Assembly: GCF_002077695.1 (NCBI RefSeq)
Contig: NZ_MWUE01000008.1
Location: 1-64,000, forward strand
Direction: 5' to 3'
From: Pantoea latae
GTDB lineage: Bacteria; Pseudomonadota; Gammaproteobacteria; Enterobacterales; Enterobacteriaceae
Length of the DNA: 64,000 nucleotides
Part shown: one piece after another, positions 37,100-46,566 of the stretch
Numbering within the stretch: position 1 is the first letter of the stretch
Layout of the letters: every line of letters starts with the position of its first letter
Made by a program: the position numbers and the translations under genes
Notes under the pieces: generated by a model
The model's database searches: none
Seen by the model: only the letters and a program-made list of their open reading frames with translations
What the model was told of the DNA's origin: nothing

Positions 37100-37885
37100 A
37101 TGTCACCGATTATTCGCGTTCAGCAGGTCAGCCAGCGTTTCACCACCGCGGGCGGCGACTTTATCGCCCTCGACAACGTCTCGTTCGATATCCATGAGGG
37201 AGAGACCCTCAGCCTGATCGGCCACTCTGGCTGCGGCAAATCAACGCTGCTTAATCTGATCGCCGGGCTGACCGCGCCGAGCAGCGGCGTGCTGCTGTGC
37301 GACAACCGCGAAATCGCCGGGCCAGGGCCGGCGCGCGCGGTGGTGTTTCAGAACCACTCGCTGCTGCCCTGGCTCACCGCCTGGCAGAACGTCGAGCTGG
37401 CGGTGGATCAGGTGTTTCAGCAGAGCATGAGCAAGGCGGAAAGAGCGGAGTGGATCGAGCACAACCTCAATCAGGTGCAGATGAGCCACGCGATGCACAA
37501 GCGGCCCGGCGAGATCTCCGGCGGCATGAAGCAGCGCGTCGGCATTGCGCGCGCGCTGGCGATGAAACCGCGCGTGCTGCTGCTCGACGAGCCGTTCGGC
37601 GCGCTCGACGCCCTGACGCGCGCCCATCTGCAGGAGAGCGTGATGCGCATCCAGCAGGCGCTTAACACCACCATCGTGCTGATCACCCACGACGTCGACG
37701 AGGCGGTGCTGCTCTCCGATCGGGTGCTGATGATGACCAACGGCCCGGCGGCGAAGGTGGGCGAGATCCTGAACGTCGATCTCCCGAGGCCGCGCTCACG
37801 CGTGGCGCTGGCGGACGAGCCGCGCTACCACCAGCTGCGCCAGCAGGTGCTGCATTTTCTGTATGAAAAACAGACCGCAGCCTGA
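37100..37885 (+). CDS. nasD: nitrate ABC transporter, ATPase
   Basis: A single-domain ABC ATPase of 261 residues: Walker A GHSGCGKST near 40-48, Q-loop in VVFQNHSLLPWLT, signature ISGGMKQRVGIARAL, Walker B VLLLDEPFGALD and the switch His in LITHDVDEAVLL. It energises NasEF-driven nitrate/nitrite uptake. It ends 10 bases before the reductase gene. Confidence 0.95.
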   Translation: MSPIIRVQQVSQRFTTAGGDFIALDNVSFDIHEGETLSLIGHSGCGKSTLLNLIAGLTAPSSGVLLCDNREIAGPGPARAVVFQNHSLLPWLTAWQNVELAVDQVFQQSMSKAERAEWIEHNLNQVQMSHAMHKRPGEISGGMKQRVGIARALAMKPRVLLLDEPFGALDALTRAHLQESVMRIQQALNTTIVLITHDVDEAVLLSDRVLMMTNGPAAKVGEILNVDLPRPRSRVALADEPRYHQLRQQVLHFLYEKQTAA

Positions 37886-37895
37886 GGAGCGGCAG

Positions 37896-40800
37896 ATGAA
37901 GCAACGGCTGCTGGTGGTGGGCAACGGCATGGCGGGGATGCGCATGGTCGAGCGCCTGCTGCATCTCGCGCCGCATCGCTACGCCATCACGGTGATCGGG
38001 CGCGAGCCGCACGGCAACTACAACCGCGTGCTGCTGTCGCCGGTGCTGGCGGGCGAGAAGGCTTTCGAGGAGACGCTGATCCATCCGCGCGACTGGTACA
38101 CGGCCAACGGCGTCACGCTGCTGGCGGGCGAAACGGCGCAGCGCGTCGATCTGGCGGCGCGTCGGCTCGACACCGACCGGCGCGCGCTCGGCTGGGATCG
38201 GCTGGTATTCGCCACCGGATCGCGGCCGCGGCTGCCCGCCATTCCCGGCATTGAGCGGCCGCAGGTGAGAGGCTTTCGCAGCAAAGCGGACGTCGACGCG
38301 CTGCTGGCGGGCGCAGGGCCGGTGGTGGTGCTGGGCGGCGGCTTTCTCGGCATCGAAGCGGCCGCCGCGCTGCAGGCTCAGAGGCGCGACGTCACGCTGC
38401 TGCACCACAAGGCCTGGCTGCTGGATCGCCAGCTCGACGCCCATGCGGGCGCGCTGCTCCTCGCGCAGCTCCGCGCGCGCGGTCTGCACGTGGCGCTCAA
38501 CAGCGGGCTGGCGGCAGTAACGGAAACCGGCGTGCAGCTGACTGACGGCCGCACGCTGCCCGCCGCGCAGGTGGTGATCGCCATCGGCGTCGAGCCGGAG
38601 ATCGCCGTCGCGGCGGCGGCGGGCGTGCCCTGTCGGCGCGGCATTGTAGTGGACCGCCAGCTGCGCAGCGCGCTGCCCGACGTCTACGCCCTCGGCGAGT
38701 GCTGTGAAATCGGCGGCGACACCACAGGCCTGGTAGCGCCCTGTCTGGCGCAGGCAGAGGTGCTGGCGGCGCAGCTGGCCGGCCAGCCGGTGGCGGATTT
38801 CCGCTATCAGGAGAGCGGCACCCGGCTCAAGGTGAGCGGCATTTCGCTGTTCAGCGCGGGCGATATCCGCGAGGCGGAGAGCTGCGTCAGCGTCGATCCG
38901 CTCTCCGGCGACTATCGCCGCCTGTTTCTGCGCGACGGCCGCCTGCGCGGCATCGTGCTCTACGGCGACTGCCAGCAGGCGGCGCCGCTGCTGGCGAAGC
39001 TGCAGGCGGGCGAGCGCGCCGCGCTGCACACCCTTTTTGATAATCAACCTGAACCGCAGCCGCAGGCTGCAGGAAGCCTGATGATGAGTAAACCGGTATT
39101 AGCCGTGGTCGGCCACGGCATGGTCAGCCACCACTTTCTCGAACAGCTGGTGGCGCGCGCGCTGCATCGGCGCTATCACATCGTGGTCTACGGCGACGAG
39201 CGGCTGCCCGCCTACGACCGCGTGCATCTGTCATCTTACTTTGACGGCAAAAGCGCCGCCGATCTGTCGCTGGTGGGCGATAACTTCTTTGCCGACCACG
39301 GCATCGAACTGCGCAGCGACTGCCGCGTGGTCGCCATCGATCGCCAGCGGCGCAGCCTGCGCGACAGCCACGGCAGCGAACTGGCGTGGGACAAGCTGGT
39401 GATCGCCACCGGCTCGCGCGCCTTTGTGCCGCCGATCCCCGGCCATGACGACGCCCACTGTTTCGTCTACCGCACGCTGGAGGATCTCGACGCCATCTCC
39501 GCGCGCGCGCGCCACAGCCGACGCGGCGTGGTGATCGGCGGCGGCCTGCTGGGGCTGGAGGCGGCCAACGCGCTGCGCCAGCTCGGGCTGGAAACCCACG
39601 TGGTAGAGTTCGCGCCGCGCCTGATGGCGGTGCAGCTGGACGGCGGCGGCGCGCAGATGCTGCGGCGCAAAATTGAGGCGCTTGGCGTGCAGGTGCACAC
39701 CGCGAAGCAGACGCAGACCATCGACCGCGAGGCGGACGGCAGCCTGACGCTGCACTTTGCTGACGGCGAGACGCTGAACAGCGATCTGGTGCTCTTCTCG
39801 GCGGGCATTCGCCCGCGCGACGAGCTGGCGCGCGAGGCGGGGCTAACCCTCGGCCCGCGCGGCGGCATTGAGATAAACGACCTGTGCCAGACCAGCGACA
39901 GCGAGGTTTACGCCATCGGCGAATGCGCGCTGTGGAACGGGCAGATCTTCGGCCTGGTCGCGCCGGGCTACCAGATGGCGCGCGTGCTGGCCGGACACCT
40001 CGCCGACGAGGCGAGCGCCTTTCGCGGCGCGGATATGAGCACCCGGCTCAAGCTGCTCGGCGTCGAGGTCGCCTCGTTCGGCGACGCGCACGGCCGCACG
40101 GCGGGCAGCCAGAGCCTCTACTGGACCGACGAACCCAAAGGCGTCTACAAAAAAATCGTGGTGTGCGCCGAGGGCAAAGCCCTGCTGGGCGGCGTGCTGG
40201 TGGGCGACAGCGGCGACTACAGCACGCTGCTGCAGATGATGCTTAACCAGATGGCGCTGCCCGCCGCGCCGGAGAGCCTGATCCTGCCCGCGCTGTCGGA
40301 CGCGCCGTCAACGGGGCTGGGCGTGGCGGCGCTGCCTGACAGCGCGCAGCTCTGCTCCTGCCACAACGTCAGCAAGGGCGACATCTGCGCGGCGGTGCAG
40401 GGCGGCTGTAGCGATATGGCGGCGGTGAAGCAGTGCACCCGCGCGGCCACCGGCTGCGGCGGCTGCGCGGCGCTGGTGAAGCAGGTGATGGAGCATCAGC
40501 TGGCGACCCTCGGCGTCGAGGTGAAGAAAGATATCTGCGAACATTTTGCCTTTTCACGTCAGGAGCTGTACCACCTGATGCGCGTCGGCGAGCTGAAAAG
40601 CTGGGAGGCGCTGCTGGCGGCGCACGGGCGCGGCCACGGCTGCGAGGTCTGCAAGCCGCTGGCGGCGTCGCTGCTCGCCTCCTGCTGGAACAACTATCTG
40701 CTGAAACCGGCGCACCTGCCGCTGCAGGATACCAACGATCGCTACTTCGCCAATATCCAGAAAGATGGCAGCTACTCCGTGGTGCCGCGCGTGCCGGGCG

Positions 40801-41960
40801 GCGAGATCACGCCGCAGGGGCTGATCGCCATCGGCGAGGTGGCGGCGCGCTACGATCTCTACACCAAAATCACCGGCGGCCAGCGTATCGACCTTTTCGG
40901 CGCGCGGCTCGATCAGCTGCCCGCCATCTGGGAGGCGCTGCTGGCGGCGGGCTTTGAGACCGGGCACGCCTACGGCAAATCGCTGCGCACGGTGAAATCG
41001 TGCGTTGGCTCCAGCTGGTGCCGCTACGGCGTGCAGGACTCCACCGCCTTCGCCATCGCGCTGGAGCAGCGCTACAAGGGGCTGCGCGCGCCGCACAAGA
41101 TCAAGATGGCGGTGTCGGGCTGCACCCGCGAATGCGCCGAGGCGCAGAGCAAGGATATCGGCGTCATCGCCACCGACAAAGGCTGGAACCTCTACGTCTG
41201 CGGCAACGGCGGCATGAAGCCGCGCCACGCCGATCTCTTCGCCAGCGACCTCGACGACGAGACGCTGATGCGCTACGTCGACCGCCTGCTGATGTTCTAC
41301 GTGCGCACCGCCGACCGGCTGCAGCGCACCAGCGTCTGGCTGGATAACCTCGAGGGCGGGCTGGATTACCTGCGTCAGGTGGTGATTGACGACAGCCTTG
41401 GCATAGCAGCGACGCTGGAGGCGGAGATGCAGCAGGTGGTCGCCAGCTACCAGTGCGAATGGCGAACTACGCTGGCGGATCCGTCGCGTCGCGCGCTGTT
41501 TACCGCCGCGCTCAACGGAGAGGGGGCGGAGGAGTCGCTGCCTTACCATCGCGTGCGCGACCAGCGTCAGCCCGCCGCCCAGCCGCATATCCCGCTGCGG
41601 CAGCTGCCCGCCGAGCCCTGGAGCGCGCTGTGCGATCTTGAAGCAGTGCCGCCGCAGGCGGGCATCGGCGCGCGCCTCGGCAGCGAGCGCATCGCGCTGT
41701 TCCGCTTCGGCGACGATCTCTACGCGCTGGAGGATCGCGAACCCGGCAGCGAGGTCAGCGTGCTGTCGCGCGGCATCCTCGGCGACGTGGCGGGCGAGCC
41801 GGTGGTGATTTCGCCGCTCTATAAGCAGCGCGTGCGGCTGCGCGACGGCCAGAGCCTCGACAATCCGCAGCACCAGCTGCGCTGCTGGCCGGTGAAGCTG
41901 GAAGCGGGGCGCATCTGGGTGGCGAACCGCCCCCTTAACCTGATGGCGGAAGCGTCATGA
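37896..41960 (+). CDS. fused NasC-NasB: NADH-dependent assimilatory nitrite reductase
   Basis: In Klebsiella NasC (electron transfer to NasA) and NasB (nitrite reductase) are separate; here one 1354-residue frame holds both. Residues 1-385 are NasC-like, with FAD motif VVGNGMAGMRMVERLL and NAD motif VVVLGGGFLGIEAAAAL. A Pro/Gln-rich linker (PEPQPQAAGSL) leads to Met396-Met397. From there follows NasB: a second FAD/NAD reductase unit, a BFD [2Fe-2S] domain from Cys820 (CSCHNVSKGDI), the sirohaem/[4Fe-4S] ligands Cys1036, Cys1042, Cys1076 and Cys1080, and a C-terminal NirD-like Rieske fold without cluster ligands. AGGAAG stands four bases before Met396, so separate NasB could also be made by internal initiation. 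The start at 37896 follows GAGGAG. Confidence 0.9.
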   Translation: MKQRLLVVGNGMAGMRMVERLLHLAPHRYAITVIGREPHGNYNRVLLSPVLAGEKAFEETLIHPRDWYTANGVTLLAGETAQRVDLAARRLDTDRRALGWDRLVFATGSRPRLPAIPGIERPQVRGFRSKADVDALLAGAGPVVVLGGGFLGIEAAAALQAQRRDVTLLHHKAWLLDRQLDAHAGALLLAQLRARGLHVALNSGLAAVTETGVQLTDGRTLPAAQVVIAIGVEPEIAVAAAAGVPCRRGIVVDRQLRSALPDVYALGECCEIGGDTTGLVAPCLAQAEVLAAQLAGQPVADFRYQESGTRLKVSGISLFSAGDIREAESCVSVDPLSGDYRRLFLRDGRLRGIVLYGDCQQAAPLLAKLQAGERAALHTLFDNQPEPQPQAAGSLMMSKPVLAVVGHGMVSHHFLEQLVARALHRRYHIVVYGDERLPAYDRVHLSSYFDGKSAADLSLVGDNFFADHGIELRSDCRVVAIDRQRRSLRDSHGSELAWDKLVIATGSRAFVPPIPGHDDAHCFVYRTLEDLDAISARARHSRRGVVIGGGLLGLEAANALRQLGLETHVVEFAPRLMAVQLDGGGAQMLRRKIEALGVQVHTAKQTQTIDREADGSLTLHFADGETLNSDLVLFSAGIRPRDELAREAGLTLGPRGGIEINDLCQTSDSEVYAIGECALWNGQIFGLVAPGYQMARVLAGHLADEASAFRGADMSTRLKLLGVEVASFGDAHGRTAGSQSLYWTDEPKGVYKKIVVCAEGKALLGGVLVGDSGDYSTLLQMMLNQMALPAAPESLILPALSDAPSTGLGVAALPDSAQLCSCHNVSKGDICAAVQGGCSDMAAVKQCTRAATGCGGCAALVKQVMEHQLATLGVEVKKDICEHFAFSRQELYHLMRVGELKSWEALLAAHGRGHGCEVCKPLAASLLASCWNNYLLKPAHLPLQDTNDRYFANIQKDGSYSVVPRVPGGEITPQGLIAIGEVAARYDLYTKITGGQRIDLFGARLDQLPAIWEALLAAGFETGHAYGKSLRTVKSCVGSSWCRYGVQDSTAFAIALEQRYKGLRAPHKIKMAVSGCTRECAEAQSKDIGVIATDKGWNLYVCGNGGMKPRHADLFASDLDDETLMRYVDRLLMFYVRTADRLQRTSVWLDNLEGGLDYLRQVVIDDSLGIAATLEAEMQQVVASYQCEWRTTLADPSRRALFTAALNGEGAEESLPYHRVRDQRQPAAQPHIPLRQLPAEPWSALCDLEAVPPQAGIGARLGSERIALFRFGDDLYALEDREPGSEVSVLSRGILGDVAGEPVVISPLYKQRVRLRDGQSLDNPQHQLRCWPVKLEAGRIWVANRPLNLMAEAS

Positions 41961-44557
41961 ACACCACCTGTCCCTACTGCGGCGTCGGCTGCGGCGTCAG
42001 CGTGCGCGACGACGGCAGCGTCGCGGGCGACGTCAGCCATCCGGCCAACCTTGGCCGCCTGTGCGTCAAAGGCGCGGCGCTGGGCGAAACCCTGAACGCC
42101 AGCGGGCGGCTGCTTTGGGCGCAGGTGGATGGCGCGCGCGCGCCGCTGGAAACGGCACTGGAGAGCGCCGCCGCGCGGCTGCGCGCCATTATCGACCAGC
42201 ACGGCCCTGACGCGGTGGCGATCTACGCTTCAGGGCAGCTGCTCACCGAGGATTACTACGTCGCCAACAAGCTGATGAAGGGCTATATCGGCGCGGCCAA
42301 CATCGACACCAACTCGCGGCTCTGCATGGCCTCGGCGGTGGTGGGCTACAAGCGCGCCTTCGGCGCAGACGCGGTGCCCTGCTGCTATGAGGATTTCGCC
42401 GCGGCGGATCTGGTGGTGCTGGTCGGCTCCAACGCCGCCTGGACCCATCCGGTGGCCTATCAGCGGCTGGTGCAGGCGAAGCAGCAGCGTCCGGCGCTGC
42501 GCGTGGTGGTGATCGATCCACGCCGCACCGCCAGCGCCGATCTGGCGGATCGTTATCTGCCGCTGCGGCCGGGCAGCGACGGCGCGCTGTTCAGCGGCCT
42601 GCTCCACTGGCTGGCGCAGCATGACGGCATCGACAGCAGCATGCTGCCGCACCTGAACGGGGTGGCGGAGACGCTTGAGGCGGCGCAGCCCTGGACGCTG
42701 GCGCGCGTCGCCGCGGTGTGCGAGCTGGAGGAGGCGGCGCTGGCGGACTTCTACCGGCTGTTTACCCGCTGCGAGCGCGTGCTGACGCTCTGGTGCATGG
42801 GCGTCAACCAGTCGGCGACCGGCAGCGACACCAACAACGCCATCCTTAACGTGCATCTGCTGAGCGGCAAGCTGGGCCGCGCGGGCTGCGGGCCCTTTTC
42901 GCTGACCGGTCAGCCCAACGCCATGGGCGGCCGCGAAGTGGGCGGGCTGGCGAACCAGCTGGCGGCGCATATGGGCTTTAGCGACGCGGAGTGCGACCGG
43001 CTGCAGCGCTTCTGGCGCAGCCCGACGGTGGCGCGGCGGCCCGGCCTGACCGCCGTTGCGCTGTTTGAGGCGGTGGCGCGCGGCGAGGTCAAAGCGGTAT
43101 GGATCCTCGGCACCAATCCGGCGGTATCGATGCCGGAGGGCAACCGCGTGGCGCAGGCGCTGGCCGCCTGTCCACTGGTGATCGTCTCCGACGTCATGGC
43201 GCACACCGACACCACCGCCTTCGCCGATATTCTGCTGCCCGCGCTCGGCTGGGGCGAGAAAAACGGCACCGTCACCAACTCCGAGCGGCGCCTGTCGCGC
43301 CAGCGCGCCTTTGTGCCGCCGCCCGGTGAGGCGAAGCCGGACTGGTGGCTGCTGGCGCAGGTGGCGCAGCGGCTCGGCTTCGGCGACGCCTTTGGCTGGA
43401 CCCATCCGGCGCAGATATTTCGCGAACACGCCGCGCTCTCCGGCTTTGAAAATCATGGACAGCGCGCCTTCGACATCAGCGGGCTGGCGCAGCTCAGCGA
43501 CGCGCAGTGGGATCGGCTGCAGCCGGTGCAGTGGCCGGTCAACGCGCGCTTTCCCGACGGCTGCGCCCGGCTGTTCGGCGATCGGCATTTTTACCATAGC
43601 GACGGCAAAGCGCGGCTGCTGCCCTGCGCCGCGCCCGCCGCGACGCCGGTCAGCGCGGCGCTGCCGCTGCTGATGAACAGCGGGCGCATTCGCGATCAGT
43701 GGCACACCATGACGCGCACCGGCGCGGTGGCGCGACTGATGCAGCATATCGACGAGCCCTTTATCGCCCTGCATCCGGCGACGGCGCAGCGCTGGGGCCT
43801 CGCCAGCGGCGACCTGGCGCGCGTGCAGTCGGCGCACGGCTGGATGGCGGCGCGTGTACGCCTCGACAGCGGCATGCGGCTCAACGAGCTCTTTGCGCCG
43901 ATGCACTGGAACCGTCAGTTCGCGCTGCAGAGCAGCGTCGACGCGCTGGTGGCGGCGCGCGGCTGTCCCCATTCGGGACAGCCCGCCTTCAAACAGACGG
44001 CGGTGCGCCTGGCGCCGCTGCGCGCCGACTGGCAGGGCTGGCTGTGGCAGCGCGACATCGCCGCGCCCGACGGCGTGCGCTACTGGGCGCGCGCGCCGCA
44101 GGCAGGCGCGCAGCGACTGACGCTGGCGGGCGACGGCACCGCGCATGACTGGGCGCAGGCGCAGCTGGCGACCCAGGGAATGAAGCTGCAGCAGGCCGTG
44201 GGGGCCGCCGGAGAGTACCGGCTGCTGGCGTGGCGCGACGGCGCGTTACAGCTGGCGTTCTACGCCGCGCCGCGTTTGCCGACCCTCGATCAGGATCTGA
44301 TCGCCGCCGCCTTCCGCGCGCCGCCTGGCGACGCCGCCGGGCGTTTTGCGCTGCTGGCGGGCCGCGCGGCGCAGAGCAGCGGCACAGGCCGCATCATCTG
44401 CAGCTGCTTCGGCGTCGGCGAAAACGCTATCCGCCAGGCGATCGCGCAGGGCTGCGACTCCCCGGCGGCGCTGGGCACCACGCTAAAGTGCGGCACCAAC
44501 TGCGGCTCCTGCCTGCCTGAACTGAAACAACTGTTAGTCACGCCGGCCACGGCGTAA
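41957..44557 (+). CDS. nasA: assimilatory nitrate reductase, catalytic subunit
   Basis: The 866-residue molybdenum bis-MGD enzyme reduces nitrate to nitrite in the cytosol. It has an N-terminal [4Fe-4S] site (Cys5, Cys8, Cys12, Cys36), the Mo-ligand Cys123 in NSRLCMASAV, and the usual DMSO-reductase body (GRAGCGPFSLTGQPNAMGGREVG in part). The C-terminal 60 residues carry a BFD-type [2Fe-2S] domain (CSCFGVGENAI and CGTNCGSC) that accepts electrons from the NasC-type domain. No Tat signal, consistent with assimilation. Its ATG overlaps the upstream stop by ATGA. Confidence 0.95.
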   Translation: MNTTCPYCGVGCGVSVRDDGSVAGDVSHPANLGRLCVKGAALGETLNASGRLLWAQVDGARAPLETALESAAARLRAIIDQHGPDAVAIYASGQLLTEDYYVANKLMKGYIGAANIDTNSRLCMASAVVGYKRAFGADAVPCCYEDFAAADLVVLVGSNAAWTHPVAYQRLVQAKQQRPALRVVVIDPRRTASADLADRYLPLRPGSDGALFSGLLHWLAQHDGIDSSMLPHLNGVAETLEAAQPWTLARVAAVCELEEAALADFYRLFTRCERVLTLWCMGVNQSATGSDTNNAILNVHLLSGKLGRAGCGPFSLTGQPNAMGGREVGGLANQLAAHMGFSDAECDRLQRFWRSPTVARRPGLTAVALFEAVARGEVKAVWILGTNPAVSMPEGNRVAQALAACPLVIVSDVMAHTDTTAFADILLPALGWGEKNGTVTNSERRLSRQRAFVPPPGEAKPDWWLLAQVAQRLGFGDAFGWTHPAQIFREHAALSGFENHGQRAFDISGLAQLSDAQWDRLQPVQWPVNARFPDGCARLFGDRHFYHSDGKARLLPCAAPAATPVSAALPLLMNSGRIRDQWHTMTRTGAVARLMQHIDEPFIALHPATAQRWGLASGDLARVQSAHGWMAARVRLDSGMRLNELFAPMHWNRQFALQSSVDALVAARGCPHSGQPAFKQTAVRLAPLRADWQGWLWQRDIAAPDGVRYWARAPQAGAQRLTLAGDGTAHDWAQAQLATQGMKLQQAVGAAGEYRLLAWRDGALQLAFYAAPRLPTLDQDLIAAAFRAPPGDAAGRFALLAGRAAQSSGTGRIICSCFGVGENAIRQAIAQGCDSPAALGTTLKCGTNCGSCLPELKQLLVTPATA

Positions 44558-44568
44558 CGGAGAAGCTA

Positions 44569-45369
44569 ATGACCTGTGCAATCGAAACACTGAATACACT
44601 GCTGGCGAACGGTCAGGGAGAGGGGCGCGTCTGGCTGGTGGGCGCCGGTCCGGGCGACGTCGAGCTGCTGACGGTAAAAGCGCTACGGCTGCTACACCAG
44701 GCGGAGGTGGTGGTCTATGACCGGCTGGTGAGCGAGGCGGTGATGGCGGAGGTGCCGGCCTCGGCGATCTGCATCGACGTCGGCAAGCAGCCGGGCCGTC
44801 ACGGGCTGAAGCAGGGCGAGATCAATCAGCTGCTGGCGGATCTGGCGCGCGGCGGCCGCGAGGTGGTGCGCCTGAAAGGGGGCGATCCCTTTATCTTCGG
44901 GCGCGGCGGCGAGGAGCTGGCGTTTCTGCAGCAGGCGCAGGTGCGCTGCGAGGTGGTGCCGGGCATTACCGCCGCGGTTGGCTGCGCCGCCGCCAGCACT
45001 ATCCCGCTGACGCACCGCGACTGCGCCCAGTCGCTGCGCTTGATCACCGGCCACGGCAAACTCGGCGAGCCGCGGCTGGCGGAGCAGGCGCTGAGCGACC
45101 CGCGCGAGACGCTGGTGTTCTATATGGGGCTGCGCTGGAGCGCGTCGATCGCCGAACAGCTACAGCGCCAGGGGCGCGCGGGCGAGACGCCGGTGGCCAT
45201 TATCGAGAACGGCACGCGTGCGGATCAGCGGGTGCTGATCACCACGCTGGCGGCGCTGGCAGAGACGGTGGCGCAGCAGCAGCCGGTGTCACCGTCGCTG
45301 CTGATCGTCGGCGAGGTGGTGCGCTACGCCGCCGCCGCGCAGCCCGCCGCGGCCGCCGCACAGGCCTAA
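44569..45369 (+). CDS. cobA: uroporphyrinogen-III C-methyltransferase (CobA/SUMT)
   Basis: This enzyme makes precorrin-2 from uroporphyrinogen III with two SAM. The 266-residue single-domain SUMT has VGAGPGDVELLTVKA, YDRLVS, LKGGDPFIFGRGGEE and PGITAAVGCAAASTIPLTHRD. It lacks the CysG N-terminal dehydrogenase/chelatase domain, so sirohaem completion must come from CysG elsewhere. Co-transcription with a sirohaem enzyme makes sense as supply on demand. It converges with the DeoR-type gene, overlapping by four bases at the stops. Confidence 0.94.
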   Translation: MTCAIETLNTLLANGQGEGRVWLVGAGPGDVELLTVKALRLLHQAEVVVYDRLVSEAVMAEVPASAICIDVGKQPGRHGLKQGEINQLLADLARGGREVVRLKGGDPFIFGRGGEELAFLQQAQVRCEVVPGITAAVGCAAASTIPLTHRDCAQSLRLITGHGKLGEPRLAEQALSDPRETLVFYMGLRWSASIAEQLQRQGRAGETPVAIIENGTRADQRVLITTLAALAETVAQQQPVSPSLLIVGEVVRYAAAAQPAAAAAQA

Positions 45370-46184
45370 ACCGCGCGCCGCTGCGCCTGCGGCAGCGACG
45401 CCACCAGCACGTTGACGCCAAGCGCCTCGAAGGCGGCGATCTGCGCCGCGCTGATGCCGTCATCGGTGATCAGATAGTGGATATGGCTCCAGTCGCAGGG
45501 CAGCGCGAACATCGACACCTTGTCGATTTTGCTGGAGTCCGCCACCACGTAGACCTGGCTGGCGGATTTAATCATCGCCATTTTTACTTTGATGTCGGTC
45601 TCGCTGGGAAAGCTGAGGCCGAGGCGCGGCGAGATGCAGGCGGTGGCGAGAAACAGCTTTTCCGCCAGCACGTTTTCAAAAAAATTCGCCGCCTTTTCGC
45701 CGGAGGTGGACAGCGTTGGGAACTTAAAGGTGCCGCCGGTCAGCAGGATGTTGATGCCTGGCTCGCCGCCCAGCTTGAGGGCGATATTCACCGCCGTGGT
45801 GACCACTGACAGGCGGCGAATATGGCCAATCGCTTCGGCAATGGCGGTGGTGGTGGTGCCCGAATCGAAAATCACCGTGTCGCCGTTTTCGATATGCTGC
45901 GCCGCCAGCCGGCCAATCGCCTCTTTCTCCTCCAGATGGGTCTGCCGCTCCAGCAGCAGCGCCCCGGTATTCTGCTTGCCGGTCATCAGGGTGGCGCCGC
46001 CGTGATAGCGCTGCACAAACCCCTGCTTTTGCAGCATTCTCAGGTCGGTGCGGATGGTGGCCTCCGTCAGGCCGAACGCCTCCGTCAGCGCCTTCACCGT
46101 CACCGTGCCGTCTTCGCGGATCATCTCCAGGATCTTTTCGCGGCGCTGCTGCATATCGGCAAGCTGCTCAGTTTTGCTTTTCAA
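45366..46184 (-). CDS. DeoR-family sugar/polyol operon repressor
   Basis: The 272-residue protein has an N-terminal DeoR helix-turn-helix (EKILEMIREDGTVTVKALTEAFGLTEATIRTDLRML in part) with the RYHGGA hinge, and a C-terminal sugar-phosphate sensing (DeoRC) domain with FDSGTTTTAIAEAI and VVADSSKID. The effector is probably a phosphorylated or related intermediate of the divergent operon's pathway. The start listed is TTG 46184, ahead of which lies AGGGAG; ATG 46154 inside is an alternative. Two palindromes fitting an operator lie in the divergent region. Confidence 0.85.
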   Translation of the reverse strand: MKSKTEQLADMQQRREKILEMIREDGTVTVKALTEAFGLTEATIRTDLRMLQKQGFVQRYHGGATLMTGKQNTGALLLERQTHLEEKEAIGRLAAQHIENGDTVIFDSGTTTTAIAEAIGHIRRLSVVTTAVNIALKLGGEPGINILLTGGTFKFPTLSTSGEKAANFFENVLAEKLFLATACISPRLGLSFPSETDIKVKMAMIKSASQVYVVADSSKIDKVSMFALPCDWSHIHYLITDDGISAAQIAAFEALGVNVLVASLPQAQRRAV

Positions 46185-46291
46185 TCGAAATGCTCCCTCT
46201 TTTCAACCACGGTCGTTTCTGGCGAACAGGCGCCTGTCGCTGAGTTTACCCCGCACTTTTGGCGATTGCGAGACGGCTCGGTGGTGCTTTT

Positions 46292-46307
46292 ATTTTCGAA
46301 CGAAAAT
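46292..46307. promoter_or_regulatory. candidate operator 1 (DeoR-type)
   Basis: ATTTTCGAACGAAAAT, a perfect 16-base palindrome, about 110 bases ahead of the regulator's start. It matches the second site at 13 of 16 positions. Confidence 0.6.
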
Positions 46308-46474
46308 GATATATGCGCATGTTGTTGAATGTGCTGGGTTCGCGCAGCGCCTTTATCCATGCGGCTTGTTAGCATTACCGCTGATTGCACGGCAAAACAA
46401 GGGGATAAAATTTATTTTTGCGAGGTGTATGAAATTTGATCTCACCCACATACCGTATCGATTCGATAGCATAT

Positions 46475-46490
46475 ATTTTTGTTCGAAAAT
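46475..46490. promoter_or_regulatory. candidate operator 2 (DeoR-type)
   Basis: ATTTTTGTTCGAAAAT, an imperfect copy of the palindrome at 46292, 183 bases away and 77 bases before the first dehydrogenase gene. Paired operators of this kind allow repression of both divergent promoters by looping. Confidence 0.55.
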
Positions 46491-46566
46491 GAATGATTCC
46501 TTTGCGGCCAGTAAAAAATCACGGTTATCGGGCGCGGCCGCCCGGCACCACTCAGGAGAAACACAG

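Larger units (their letters stand above)
46185..46566. other. divergent control region of the polyol operon
   Basis: About 380 AT-rich bases between the DeoR-type gene and the first dehydrogenase. It holds the two palindromes listed separately. The dehydrogenase frame stays open through most of this stretch (to 46048), but that upstream part is not protein-like, and the true start at 46567 follows AGGAGA. Confidence 0.6.

Noticed and set aside
37683-39047. 454-codon minus-strand frame opposite the nasC-like domain
   Set aside because: Same shadow effect; the plus strand shows FAD and NAD motifs.
42230-44146. 638-codon minus-strand frame opposite nasA
   Set aside because: Antisense shadow of a GC-rich gene; His/Arg/Gln-rich translation with no domain, while the plus strand has clear nitrate reductase motifs.
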